This document shows positions 32,757 to 41,348 of a stretch of DNA of 46,472 nucleotides, one piece after another (the first letter of the stretch is position 1; every line of letters begins with the position of its first letter). Source of the DNA: Bacteroidota bacterium (GTDB lineage: Bacteria; Bacteroidota; Bacteroidia; Chitinophagales; Chitinophagaceae); contig JAEZLJ010000161.1 in the NCBI GenBank assembly GCA_023415275.1, positions 1 through 46,472 on the forward strand, given 5' to 3'. Both the position numbers and the translations under genes were made by a program. Below the pieces are notes generated by a model. That model saw only the letters and a list, made by a program, of their open reading frames with translations. It did not search any database and was not told where the DNA came from.

Positions 32757-32793
32757 ACGGATTTTATATATAATTTGTTAGATCTAGCTTTAT

Positions 32794-33585
32794 TTACACG
32801 TTGCCATAGCTGTTAGACTGGCCACCGTCAATAGCAATGGTTTGACCATTGACATAGGAAGCATCTTCACTCAAAAGAAAGGTTACTACTTTAGCTACTT
32901 CTTCTGGCAGTCCCAGGCGCTTTGCTGGATTGGCTTTGGCATATTCTGTTTCTGCCGCCTTTGGGTCGGCAGGGTTCACCTGTTTGAATGCTTCAGCCAC
33001 CATTGGTGTCAGGATAGCTCCGGGTGCAATGGCATTAGTGTTAATACCATCCCTGGCATATTCAAGTGCTGCATTCTTGGTCATACCAGATACGGCATGT
33101 TTAGATGCCACATAAGGCACCTGGTTCAATACACCACGAATGCCACCTACTGAAGCCACATTGACAATGCGGCCATAGCGCTGTTTTTGCATCACGGGTA
33201 TTACATAGCGCATAGCATAATAAACACCCATCAGGTTAATATCGATCACTTTTTTGAACACATTGATATCATATTCAGTCATACCTGCTTGCCTGCCCTC
33301 AATACCGGCATTGTTGTACAATCCATCGATGCGGCCAAAAGCCTTCAATGTTTCTTCCACGTAGTTCTTTACTTCATTTTCTTTTGAAACATCTGCAATT
33401 ACCGTAACAATCTTAATGCCGGGAAACTGCTTACTGATTTCATCCTTTGCCTGCAGCAAGCTTTTTTCATTGTAATCCACCAGGGCAAGTAGAGCACCCT
33501 GTGAGGCCAGTTCTTTCGCTGCTGCTAAACCAAGACCCATTGCGGCCCCCGTTATAATAACAACTTTATTTTCTAAACTTTTCAT
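32794..33585 (-). CDS. SDR-family dehydrogenase
   Basis: The 263-residue product is a classical short-chain dehydrogenase: TGAAMGLG at 12-19, NNAG at 91-94, and catalytic Ser145, Tyr158 and Lys162 in ASVGGIRG and YVASKHA. Asp37 (LALVDYNE) suggests NAD+ preference. The C-terminus (YVNGQTIAIDGGQSNSYGN) is normal. It ends the run of minus-strand genes from 37893 and is followed by the terminator at 32722-32756. It is distinct from the SDR at 31306; similarity is limited to the family core. Substrate unknown. Confidence 0.92.
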   Translation of the reverse strand: MKSLENKVVIITGAAMGLGLAAAKELASQGALLALVDYNEKSLLQAKDEISKQFPGIKIVTVIADVSKENEVKNYVEETLKAFGRIDGLYNNAGIEGRQAGMTEYDINVFKKVIDINLMGVYYAMRYVIPVMQKQRYGRIVNVASVGGIRGVLNQVPYVASKHAVSGMTKNAALEYARDGINTNAIAPGAILTPMVAEAFKQVNPADPKAAETEYAKANPAKRLGLPEEVAKVVTFLLSEDASYVNGQTIAIDGGQSNSYGNV

Positions 33586-33630
33586 ATTGATTTCATTTTA
33601 TGGTTAAGGAATTAAATAGGGAACGGATCC

Positions 33631-34305
33631 TTATTTCATCCAGGCATTGAGATCTTTCAGCACTTCGCTACTAACCTGGTGTCCTATAGGATACTCATGG
33701 TAAGTCAATTGTACGCCTAAGGATTCAAGATATTCTTTTGCTTCCCTGGCAAAATGAATGGGAAGTGTTTGATCCTGCACCCCATGAGCCAGGAAAACTT
33801 TTAGTTGGTGAAGGTATTTATCATGTTGAACAAGAGGACGTATCTCCTGCAAAACCCTTCCACTTAAAGAGATGATGCCTTGCACTTCATCCGGGTGAAT
33901 CAGTCCAATGCTTTGACTCATAATGGCACCCTGGCTAAACCCACCCAGGTACAATTCATCAATTGAATATTTTTCCTTGACCTCCTGTATAAATTTCCTG
34001 ATCAGTTGCCTGCTGGCAGTCTCCTGCTCAGCATTAATGTCAGGGCGGCCGGAAGAAAAATCTACATTATACCAGGCATACCTGTTTACACCTACAGTGA
34101 AAGGGCCTCTCGGAGCTATCACGAATACATCTTTCGGTAATTGACTGGCTAATGCAAAAAGGTCCTGCTCATTACTGCCTACCCCGTGCAAAAGCATAAT
34201 AGCTTTTACATTATTTGAAACCTGTTCAGGCTTTTTAATTAAATAAGCTAAAGCCAGGTCAGCCTGCAAGGCTTCTGTACTTTCATTTATTATTGATTGT
34301 GTCAT
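33631..34305 (-). CDS. Phospholipase/carboxylesterase-type alpha/beta hydrolase
   Basis: The 224-residue product has the catalytic triad of the carboxylesterase family: Ser124 in GGFSQGAIMS, Asp178 in GVQDQTLP and His209 in YPIGHQVSSEV. HGVGSNEQDLFALASQL is the oxyanion-hole strand-turn. Such enzymes cleave short-chain esters or lysophospholipids in the cytoplasm. A well-formed AAAGGAG ribosome-binding site precedes the ATG, unusual in this region. The stop is 45 bases before the SDR gene's ATG, and it is 61 bases after the dioxygenase gene, consistent with one transcript. Confidence 0.88.
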   Translation of the reverse strand: MTQSIINESTEALQADLALAYLIKKPEQVSNNVKAIMLLHGVGSNEQDLFALASQLPKDVFVIAPRGPFTVGVNRYAWYNVDFSSGRPDINAEQETASRQLIRKFIQEVKEKYSIDELYLGGFSQGAIMSQSIGLIHPDEVQGIISLSGRVLQEIRPLVQHDKYLHQLKVFLAHGVQDQTLPIHFAREAKEYLESLGVQLTYHEYPIGHQVSSEVLKDLNAWMK

Positions 34306-34366
34306 TTGTATCTCCTTTATTATTCAAAAGCCGGTTAAGGCACCACGAACCTGCATCTAATCTATA

Positions 34367-35248
34367 TCAACCGATTTTCACAGAAGTCATGGTAAGTGAG
34401 CCACCCACCGCTTTATCATTAAAAAATGATATCCCGTCTTTATTGTTCTTTACACCCAGGGTGTACATCAATGGAAGATAGTGTTCAGGAGTAGGAATGG
34501 CCAGCATGGCTTCCCTGCCCATGCTTGAATAATTAATCAAGGGTTTGTGGTCGCCAGTGAGGATCAACTCTTTGAACTTATCATTCATCTTTACTGCCCA
34601 ATCATAAGCATATTCGGGATCGTTCAACCTGTCCCAGGCTACCATACGCAGGTTATGCACCATGTTGCCGCTGCCAATGATCAGCACTCCTTTTTTTCTG
34701 AGTGCCTGTAATTCTTTAGCCAGGTCATAATGATATTGTGGCCCCCTGGTATAGTCAATACTTAATTGCAACACAGGAATGTTGGCTTCAGGATACATAT
34801 GTCTTACCACAGTCCAGGTACCATGGTCCAGGCCCCAGTCATGGTCCAGCTCCACATGTGCCGAATGCAATAAACTGGCAGTTTCCTTCGCCAGCACCGG
34901 ATTACCGGGGGCATTGTATTGTACATCAAAAAGCTCCTGTGGAAATCCACCAAAATCATGAATGGTTTTAGGGAAGTCCATAGCTGTTATCTGTGTGCCT
35001 TTGGTAAACCAGTGTGCTGATACTACCAGAACTGCCTTAGGTGTTGGAATCTCTTTGGCCATCTGTGACCACCTGCGACTGAATTCAGTATCCTCAATTC
35101 CATTCATAGGCGAACCATGACCAATAAACAAAACGGGCATAATTTGTTCCTGTTCGTCCAGGTTGTTAGTAAAAGATCTGAATGCTGATAATGTTGTCAT
35201 AGCTATTGCTCCTTTCAAGATTGTTTTAATAAAATGTTTTCTTCTCAT
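34367..35248 (-). CDS. 4,5-DOPA dioxygenase extradiol family protein with an N-terminal export-like sequence
   Basis: The core resembles E. coli YgiD: IGHGSPMNGIE (metal His44), VSAHWFTKG (His79), DFGGFPQELF, HDWGLDHGTWTVVRHMYP, GSGNMVHNLRM and TPEHYLPLMY, so the zinc or iron ligand set of the family appears complete. These enzymes open catechol rings such as L-DOPA. Unlike YgiD, the first 36 residues form a signal-like extension (RRKHFIK followed by a hydrophobic stretch), which resembles a Tat signal with Arg-Lys in place of the twin arginines; this would place the enzyme in the periplasm. Met37 could be an internal start giving a cytoplasmic form. A 21-codon frame overlaps its start. Confidence 0.88.
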   Translation of the reverse strand: MRRKHFIKTILKGAIAMTTLSAFRSFTNNLDEQEQIMPVLFIGHGSPMNGIEDTEFSRRWSQMAKEIPTPKAVLVVSAHWFTKGTQITAMDFPKTIHDFGGFPQELFDVQYNAPGNPVLAKETASLLHSAHVELDHDWGLDHGTWTVVRHMYPEANIPVLQLSIDYTRGPQYHYDLAKELQALRKKGVLIIGSGNMVHNLRMVAWDRLNDPEYAYDWAVKMNDKFKELILTGDHKPLINYSSMGREAMLAIPTPEHYLPLMYTLGVKNNKDGISFFNDKAVGGSLTMTSVKIG

Positions 35249-35310
35249 GCTTTAGTTGCGGATTGTTTATTAGCCGCATGCTTCATGGTACTGAGTGCAG
35301 CGTTCATCAT
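35245..35310 (-). CDS. Possible short upstream frame coupled to the dioxygenase start
   Basis: A 21-codon frame starting at 35310 ends in TGA overlapping the ATG of the dioxygenase gene. Its residues (NAALSTMKHAANKQSATKA) look protein-like, but no stop-free extension exists upstream. It may be a leader peptide, the end of a lost gene, or chance. I see no other gene in 35249-35460. Confidence 0.2.
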   Translation of the reverse strand: MMNAALSTMKHAANKQSATKA

Positions 35311-35460
35311 GATGATAGATCAAAAGCCTGCCTTGCTACACTATATCAGGGGAATGAAGCTTCCTATCTCAACGTGGCTGCACCCATGTTCCAGGGGTAA
35401 TTACTAAAAGGGTAACGCTACCATGGACATCACAAATTATTTACATCCGGAGAGGCAAGG

Positions 35461-36111
35461 TCAATAAGCTACAGTAAATCGTTGACGTATATGTTTGGGG
35501 TTTTCCAATTCATCCACAATGGCCATTGCCGTATCTTCTACAGAAATAATGCTTCTGCCATTGTCATCAACTACAGGGCTTTCAAGGCCTGATCTATAGG
35601 TTCCTTTTCTTTCTCCTGATGTGCCGTGGTGCATTTCCACTGCAGGACTTAAAAAAGTCCATTCCAATTCCTTTTCCTTTTTTAGAATATTGAGGTAATC
35701 CCTGGCGGATAATGCTCCCGCCTTCCATTCTTTGGGAAATACTTCAGTATCCACTAACTGCTGCCCAGGTGAAGTGAATAAACTACCAGCGCCCCCTACA
35801 ACGATATATCGTTTTATCCCTGACTGCTTCACTCCTTCCTGTATGGTTTGTGAGCCTTTCAAGAATTCATTGTACAGGTCAGGGTTTGTCCATCCTGCAT
35901 TGTAAGCACTGATCACTGCATCATTTCCCCCTACTGCATTTTTGACTTGTGCTTCATCCAGCACATTTGCCGATACCACTGTTACATTTGATGAGGATGA
36001 AACCTTTGCCGGGTTGCGAACAATAGCAGTAACCAGGTGGCCTCTATGTAACAATTCTTTTAAGATCGCAGTTCCTACAAATCCGGATGCTCCTATTAGT
36101 GCTACTTTCAT
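35461..36111 (-). CDS. NAD(P)-binding oxidoreductase (NmrA/atypical SDR type)
   Basis: The 216-residue product starts with KVALIGASGFVGTAILKELL, the GASGFVG nucleotide-binding loop of atypical short-chain dehydrogenases, then a basic residue at the second strand end (VTAIVRNPAKV) suggesting NADP(H). The middle GVKQSGIKRYIVVGGAGSLF and the C-terminal RSIISVEDTAMAIVDELENP fit the family. No catalytic YxxxK is obvious, as usual for NmrA-like proteins, which may be sensors or reductases. It lies 18 bases after the DoxX gene, so is part of the same transcript. Confidence 0.87.
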   Translation of the reverse strand: MKVALIGASGFVGTAILKELLHRGHLVTAIVRNPAKVSSSSNVTVVSANVLDEAQVKNAVGGNDAVISAYNAGWTNPDLYNEFLKGSQTIQEGVKQSGIKRYIVVGGAGSLFTSPGQQLVDTEVFPKEWKAGALSARDYLNILKKEKELEWTFLSPAVEMHHGTSGERKGTYRSGLESPVVDDNGRSIISVEDTAMAIVDELENPKHIRQRFTVAY

Positions 36112-36129
36112 TTTAAACGATTGAAATTA

Positions 36130-36603
36130 TTATTGATAAATAGCCAGAGTAGGGTCTTGTGTTCTATTCCTGCTGTAGCTGGCTGTTACCTTTTTTCCCT
36201 GCAACAGGTAATCAATAGAAAACCTGCCACTGCCGGCAAACAATAATACCAGGTACACCAGCAAATACTGAAGCGCAGGCTCTTGTTTGGCAATAGGATC
36301 GGCAGCATGGATAAATATCAATGCTACAGCCATGGTTATAATCAGTGGAATTACAGCCAGCCTTGTAGCAAATCCTGCCAGAAGGAAAACAGAACAAAAT
36401 ACTTCTGCAAAGACCGTAAGTCCCAAAGAAAGTTCAGCGCTCATTCCCATCACAGGAGGAAATTGTACTGGTCCGCCTGATAAAAGCATGAACAGTTTAG
36501 GAATACCATGGGTTAACATCAGGGCTGCTATTCCTACCCTGGCCACCAACAATGCTATGTCAGTGGCCCCGGCAGCTTTATTTACATTTAATATCTTTTT
36601 CAT
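36130..36603 (-). CDS. DoxX family membrane protein
   Basis: The 157-residue product has four probable membrane segments. LLVARVGIAALMLTHGIPKLFML is the DoxX first-segment signature; ELSLGLTVFAEVFCSVFLLAGFATRLAVIP and the final LVYLVLLFAGSGRFSIDYLL are also typical. DoxX proteins sit in the inner membrane and are associated with redox stress and thiosulfate or quinone chemistry; a defined activity is lacking here. It is preceded by YceI (11 bases) and followed by the NmrA-like gene, a neighbourhood frequent in Bacteroidota. Confidence 0.9.
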   Translation of the reverse strand: MKKILNVNKAAGATDIALLVARVGIAALMLTHGIPKLFMLLSGGPVQFPPVMGMSAELSLGLTVFAEVFCSVFLLAGFATRLAVIPLIITMAVALIFIHAADPIAKQEPALQYLLVYLVLLFAGSGRFSIDYLLQGKKVTASYSRNRTQDPTLAIYQ

Positions 36604-36614
36604 TTTTGTTTATT

Positions 36615-37199
36615 TTACTTGTTTTCGTTTTGAGTAAACTCACCATCTGCTTTGATCCTGACTTCATTGCTAATCATAGGTGCAGGGAATTTTGGTCCTA
36701 CATTAAAATCTGAACGCTTGATAGTACCAGTAACCTGGAAGCCTGCTGTTTGTTTCTTGCTCATAGGATTTTCAACAGTTCCTTTGTACAAAAGATCCAT
36801 AGTTACAGGTTTGGTAACACCATGGAGTGTAAGATTACCAGTAAGCTTGTATTTGTTTTTACCTGCTGGTTTTACAGAGGTGCTTTTAAAATTCAATGTG
36901 GGATAAGTTTCCACATCAAAGAAGTCAGCACTTTTCAGGTGGTTGTTCCTGGCTTCTACCCTTGTGTCAATAGAGGCGGTTTTAGCGCTCAGTTCAATGA
37001 CTGCATCACTAAAGTCGGGTTTTGCGGATTGTACAGTCACATCAAAATCATTGAAAGTCCCGGACACATCATTAATACCCAGGTGAGATACAGTAAAACC
37101 TAATTGCGAATGCGGATCATCATTCTGCCATGTTGGTAAAACAGTGGTAAATGCGGTCAACGTAACAACTGCTGCGAGAATCAAGGCGATTTTTTTCAT
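36615..37199 (-). CDS. YceI family exported protein
   Basis: The 194-residue product has a signal peptide (MKKIALILAAVVTLTAFT) and the YceI lipocalin-like barrel: SQLGFTVSHLGINDVSGTFNDF, VIELSAKTASIDTRVEARNNHLKSADFFD, TLNFKSTSVKPAG, LTLHGVTKPVTMDLLY and FNVGPKFP..ISNEVRIKADGEF. YceI proteins bind long isoprenoids such as quinones in the periplasm. It lies 31 bases after the F420-type gene and 11 bases before DoxX; these two are classically linked. Confidence 0.93.
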   Translation of the reverse strand: MKKIALILAAVVTLTAFTTVLPTWQNDDPHSQLGFTVSHLGINDVSGTFNDFDVTVQSAKPDFSDAVIELSAKTASIDTRVEARNNHLKSADFFDVETYPTLNFKSTSVKPAGKNKYKLTGNLTLHGVTKPVTMDLLYKGTVENPMSKKQTAGFQVTGTIKRSDFNVGPKFPAPMISNEVRIKADGEFTQNENK

Positions 37200-37230
37200 G
37201 TTTCTTATTTTTATTTTATTGTCAAAAGAT

Positions 37231-37893
37231 TTAATTGTGTAATATTTTCCAACCGGCCAACCAGTTGTAATTGTTTTTCATAACCAGCTGAATGAGTAAA
37301 AGCTGCATATTTTCCAGCGTGCGGCTCACAGAAAGATCACCAGCAGCTATTGGCTGGAAGCCTGCTGTAGAAACCAGGTCTGAAATGGTTTGGAGAGCAT
37401 CTTCATCATTACCTGCAATAAAGGCATCAGCCTGTATTCCGTTAATGACAGGTGTGGCAAAATCAGCTGCGAACGTGGTATTAAATGCTTTCACTACTTT
37501 GGAATGAGGAAGCAATTTTTGCAGCTCTTCCGCGGCGCTTGTATCCGGTGGGGTTACCAATCCATTATAAGAAGCATTCAAAGGGTTGGCAATGGAAACC
37601 ACGATCTTTTGGTTGGCAACCTCTTTGATCATAGGGGCTATTTCCTTTTCAGCTTCAAATGGCACAGCCATGATAATAATGTCTGCTTCCCAACTTGCTT
37701 CTGTAGGACACACTGCAGATTCGACCTCTGCATTGGGATGTTTGCTTTGAATATCTTTTACCAATGAATCCAGTTCTGCCTGCTTGTTGCCTTTTAAAAG
37801 CAACCTGTAAGGCCCCCCAGCTATAGATTTTGCAATGGCGGAACCCATGTTGCCAGTGGCTCCTATTATTGCTATGGTTTGTTTCGTTTGCAT
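37231..37893 (-). CDS. NADP oxidoreductase, coenzyme F420-dependent family
   Basis: The 220-residue product starts with IAIIGATGNMGSAIAKSIAG, a dinucleotide-binding GxxGxxG loop. The following strand is VESAVCPTEASWEADIIIMAVPFEAE, and further KVVKAFNTTFAADF, AFIAGNDEDALQTISDL and AGFQPIAAGDLSVSRTLE match the F420:NADP oxidoreductase / ferric-reductase-like family. In organisms without F420 the real substrate is unknown. It is the first gene of the minus-strand run to 32794, and a double dyad lies 73 bases upstream. Confidence 0.87.
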   Translation of the reverse strand: MQTKQTIAIIGATGNMGSAIAKSIAGGPYRLLLKGNKQAELDSLVKDIQSKHPNAEVESAVCPTEASWEADIIIMAVPFEAEKEIAPMIKEVANQKIVVSIANPLNASYNGLVTPPDTSAAEELQKLLPHSKVVKAFNTTFAADFATPVINGIQADAFIAGNDEDALQTISDLVSTAGFQPIAAGDLSVSRTLENMQLLLIQLVMKNNYNWLAGWKILHN

Positions 37894-38197
37894 AATCTTT
37901 AAATTGATTACACAAAGCTACCATAGCCTCATTCGGCCACCATTGCGTTAGGATAAGAAATGGTCTTGATATATATCAATGAAAGGCATTGATATAGGTG
38001 AAGAAGATCTACCGTCACAACCTTCTATTATTCCTTATGTTTTATTATCCTTAAAAGCCTGGATTACTTTTTATTTTTATGGCAAATCCTGGTTTTACGA
38101 AGCTGCCGTTCTGCTTTTTCCTTTAATTATTCCTGATGGATACACCAACAAGTTATAGCCTCTTGTGGCTGATAAACTTTCCATGTCGGACTAGTTA
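37894..38197. other. 304-base spacer, no gene
   Basis: The only structure seen is the double dyad at 37966-37996. The CDF gene ends at 38198 on the same strand without an obvious terminator. Confidence 0.5.
37966..37996 (-). promoter_or_regulatory. Candidate operator upstream of the F420/YceI/DoxX genes
   Basis: TTGATATATATCAA (37966-37979) is a perfect 14-base palindrome, and TATATCAATG/CATTGATATA (37972-37981, 37987-37996) are perfect 10-base arms around 5 bases. The two dyads overlap, giving three TTGATAT-type half-sites about 73 bases upstream of the start at 37893. Confidence 0.5.
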
Positions 38198-39094
38198 TCA
38201 ATGAGATTGCCCGGCCATTTCAATTGTACTGTGGTGAATGTTGTTGTGCTCCAGTTTATGTTTGATCTCCGTAATGACATCTAATTTTTGATCAAAAGGT
38301 AATTCTTCATCAATGACCACATGGGCTGTCAAAGCATTTTCGGTGGTACTTAGTGGCCATACATGTACATGATGCACATGCCTGACATGGGGCACAGTTT
38401 TGATCAATTTTTTAATAGCTTCCAATTCAATACCTATAGGCACTGCATCAATAGTCATTTTAAAACTATCTCTTAATAAGCCCCAGGTGCTAATTAATAT
38501 CACAACCATAATAACCAGGCCAATAGCAGGATCCAGCCAATAGAGATGGGTACGTGAAATGACAAGACCTGCAATCACCACTCCCAGTGATACTAGGGCA
38601 TCTGCCAGTAAATGCAGGTAGGCCGCTTTGGAATTCAATTCATGCTTTTGCCTGAAAAACAAAAAAGCAGAAACACTGTTCACAATGATTCCCAGCCCGG
38701 CTACCCAGGCGATCACATTGCCCTTTACCGGTTCCGGACGTACCAGGCGGGTGCTTGCTTCATAACCAAGGAAGCCAATAGCCACCAACAATACTACTGC
38801 ATTCACCAGGGCTGCCAGCACGGTGGTTTTTTTATAGCCATAAGTATAAATAGCATTAGATTTCTTTTTGGCCATCCAGAAAGCGACGAGTGAAATGACC
38901 AGGCTGGCCACATCGCTTAGATTGTGACCGGCATCCGTGAGTAATGCCATTGAATTGTAAACCAGGCCTGCAATAAATTCCGCCAACACGAATGCAAGGT
39001 TCAACGCGATGCCAATGATAAAGACATTTTGATTGCTTTTATTGATCTGCACCGCATGGGAATGGCCATGGTCATGGCTGTGTGAATGTTCCAT
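38198..39094 (-). CDS. Cation diffusion facilitator (Zn/Cd/Co exporter)
   Basis: The 298-residue product has a His-rich start (HSHSHDHGHSH) and six membrane segments. The transport site shows two HxxxD motifs: His57/Asp61 in TDAGHNLSDVASL and His161/Asp165 in YLHLLADALVSLG, the pattern of zinc, cadmium or cobalt exporters. The C-terminal cytoplasmic domain (HVRHVHHVHVWPLST) binds metal in relatives. It exports divalent metal across the inner membrane in exchange for protons. It begins 2 bases after the TonB receptor gene, so is almost certainly co-transcribed with it. Confidence 0.94.
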   Translation of the reverse strand: MEHSHSHDHGHSHAVQINKSNQNVFIIGIALNLAFVLAEFIAGLVYNSMALLTDAGHNLSDVASLVISLVAFWMAKKKSNAIYTYGYKKTTVLAALVNAVVLLVAIGFLGYEASTRLVRPEPVKGNVIAWVAGLGIIVNSVSAFLFFRQKHELNSKAAYLHLLADALVSLGVVIAGLVISRTHLYWLDPAIGLVIMVVILISTWGLLRDSFKMTIDAVPIGIELEAIKKLIKTVPHVRHVHHVHVWPLSTTENALTAHVVIDEELPFDQKLDVITEIKHKLEHNNIHHSTIEMAGQSH

Positions 39095-39096
39095 TT

Positions 39097-41277
39097 TTAC
39101 AATTTTATCTTAATGCCACCATTTACAACAAATCCTTCCGTGTGGGTCCAAATCTCATCAAAGACCGGGTTAAGATGCGGACCATTTACTACATTTTTAT
39201 ACCTGCTTTGCCTGGTGCCAGTAAAATTCTCCAGGTTAATGAATAATGAGAATTTGTTAAAGATCTTTTCGGCCATAAAGCCATACTCTGCAAATGAAGG
39301 AGTTTTTGTTCCATCATGCAAATATTGCTTTCCTGTAAAATAACCTTCCAGTCCTAATTTGATCACGCCTTCCCGCTCATAGATCAATGCGGTATTTAAT
39401 TTATCCCGTGGCACTAAAGGCAAAACCTGATTTCCAGTGAGATATTTTGCCTTGGCATATGTGAAGGTGTATCCCAGGAAAAGCTTGAAATCATTCATGA
39501 ATACAAACTTTGCATTGGTCTCAAAGCCCTTACTCTGAACAGGTTTAGAAGCATTGATGAACCTGAATTGATTACTAAGGTAGTTTTCCAAAACAAGTGG
39601 ATGCCTGATCCAGCTATAAAAGAACATGTGATTAAAAGAAAATACCAACCCATCACTAATATGGGTTCTGAAGTTGATATCTGCAGTTCCTCCATAACTT
39701 TTTTCTGATGTTACATCTTTTAACGGTGCCAGGCCCTGGTACTGCATGGTTTCTGTTTCTTCAGTGAATAAACTAGGTGTTTTATATCCCATACCTGCAC
39801 CTATCCGTGAAGACCATTGAGGATTGAATGTAACCAGTAAGGATATCCTTGGTAATAAAAATGCTTCGGTATTAGAATAACCTGAGTTCCTGTAATTGGC
39901 AATATCAACGCGAAGACCAGTCTCCAATTTTACTTTTTCTGAGGCATCCCAGGTATGCTGGCCATATAAGCCACCTGTAATGGATGTATTATCTTTATTG
40001 CTGATGCTTTTGCTTTTTTCATCAAACTGGTCATAGATAAAATTACCGCCCATTACAAAAGCATGTTTGTTGCCATTGCTCACGTAAGAAACATCTGTAT
40101 AGGCATTGTAGTTTACACCATCAAATTTATATCCGGGTATATTGATATTCCTATCAAAAAAGCTGAAGCTTTGCCTGGCCAGCAGCTTGTTCCTATCTCC
40201 TATATTTCTATCCCATTCAATACTGCTGCTGTTGCGGAATGTTTGGTTCTTCTCATAGTATTGATGTGATGCATCACTATTTCCTTTGATCACCTGCATA
40301 TCTCCACCCGTTCTGGTGCCTGCCGTAGTGTTATTGCTGATAACAATGGTGGAGTTTTCATTTGGATAGATAAAAAATCTCGGGTTAATGACTATTTCAT
40401 TGGATCGGGGCACTTCAGTGAATTCATCTTTGTCTACATCATATGCTTTTGAATGATTGTAAAGTGCCAGTAGTGTGTAACCCAATTTCTTACTTCTGCC
40501 CGAAGCAAAAGCCCCGATATTGCTTTGACCGATATTTGATTGGTTGAGGATGAAACTGTATTCGGGTTTGGTTACAGGGGTTTTAGATATAAAATTGATG
40601 ACTCCCGCTATCGCACCGCCCCCATATAGAGGTGAAGCCGGCCCCTTGATGATCTCTACCTGTTTTAAATCTAAAGGTGGTATTTCCAGCACGCTTAAGC
40701 CACTGGCAAAGTTGCCATAATTGGGAAAACCGTCTTTCAGCAACTGTGTGTACCTGCCATCAAGGCCCTGTATCCTGATGCTTGCATTTCCGGAAGTGGC
40801 AGACGTTTGCTGCACCTGTATACCTGTACTTTCATGTAAGATCATAGCGACATTGGAAGGTCTCATATTGGTCTTTTCATCGATCTCCTCCACCGAAATA
40901 GTTTCCACCCTTGTTGGCACATTAGAAATGGTCCTGCTTGTCCGGGTAGATTGTATGATCACCTGTTCCATCTCATGCTCACTGTTTTCCAGTTCAATAC
41001 CAAGTGTATCATGAATTGCTGGAATGGTTAGATGTATTTTTTTTGCTTCATACCCGGTGGCAGTGACCATTAAGGTATAACTGCCATTAGATGCAAAAGG
41101 TATCATAACCTGTCCCGAAGTATCTGCCAAATAGCCTTTTGACGTACCATGAATTAATATACTTGCCTGTACTGGAGTTTGATCCTCCCCACTCGCTATT
41201 TTGATGTGGATTGTCTGTTGTGCCGTAACATGTATGGTGGCACCGAATAGTATAAATATGAATATATATAAACGCAT
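39097..41277 (-). CDS. TonB-dependent outer-membrane receptor
   Basis: The 726-residue product from the Met at 41277 has a signal peptide (LYIFIFILFGATIHVTAQQ), a carboxypeptidase-regulatory-like domain (about 22-100, with ILIHGTSKGYLADTSGQVMI), a plug domain (about 115-240, with IQGLDGRYTQLLKDG and VEIIKGPASPLYGGGAIAGVI) and a 22-strand-type barrel ending in FVVNGGIKIKL. The frame also opens at 41373, but the 32 additional residues are not signal-like. The receptor imports or handles metal complexes at the outer membrane; neighbours (CDF exporter, cysteine-rich peptide, copper genes) suggest a metal-related ligand. A siderophore ligand is also possible. Confidence 0.92.
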   Translation of the reverse strand: MRLYIFIFILFGATIHVTAQQTIHIKIASGEDQTPVQASILIHGTSKGYLADTSGQVMIPFASNGSYTLMVTATGYEAKKIHLTIPAIHDTLGIELENSEHEMEQVIIQSTRTSRTISNVPTRVETISVEEIDEKTNMRPSNVAMILHESTGIQVQQTSATSGNASIRIQGLDGRYTQLLKDGFPNYGNFASGLSVLEIPPLDLKQVEIIKGPASPLYGGGAIAGVINFISKTPVTKPEYSFILNQSNIGQSNIGAFASGRSKKLGYTLLALYNHSKAYDVDKDEFTEVPRSNEIVINPRFFIYPNENSTIVISNNTTAGTRTGGDMQVIKGNSDASHQYYEKNQTFRNSSSIEWDRNIGDRNKLLARQSFSFFDRNINIPGYKFDGVNYNAYTDVSYVSNGNKHAFVMGGNFIYDQFDEKSKSISNKDNTSITGGLYGQHTWDASEKVKLETGLRVDIANYRNSGYSNTEAFLLPRISLLVTFNPQWSSRIGAGMGYKTPSLFTEETETMQYQGLAPLKDVTSEKSYGGTADINFRTHISDGLVFSFNHMFFYSWIRHPLVLENYLSNQFRFINASKPVQSKGFETNAKFVFMNDFKLFLGYTFTYAKAKYLTGNQVLPLVPRDKLNTALIYEREGVIKLGLEGYFTGKQYLHDGTKTPSFAEYGFMAEKIFNKFSLFINLENFTGTRQSRYKNVVNGPHLNPVFDEIWTHTEGFVVNGGIKIKL

Positions 41278-41348
41278 AATGTAATGCCTGATCTCTTTTA
41301 GTGAATCAATGAAAGACGAAGTTTGTGATACAAACCTTTTAAAAGGAA

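Larger units (their letters stand above)
32056..32793. other. 738-base non-coding region with a stack of repeats
   Basis: This gap between convergent SDR genes holds, in order, a 45-base palindrome, three GAATNTCGAA copies, four 8-base tandem units, five CGGCCA copies at about 10-base spacing and a terminator. Between 32480 and 32700 a short minus-free frame reads RYFDVLVKPGGRAVPIGL and could be a gene remnant, but I do not recognise it. No complete gene is seen. Confidence 0.7.
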
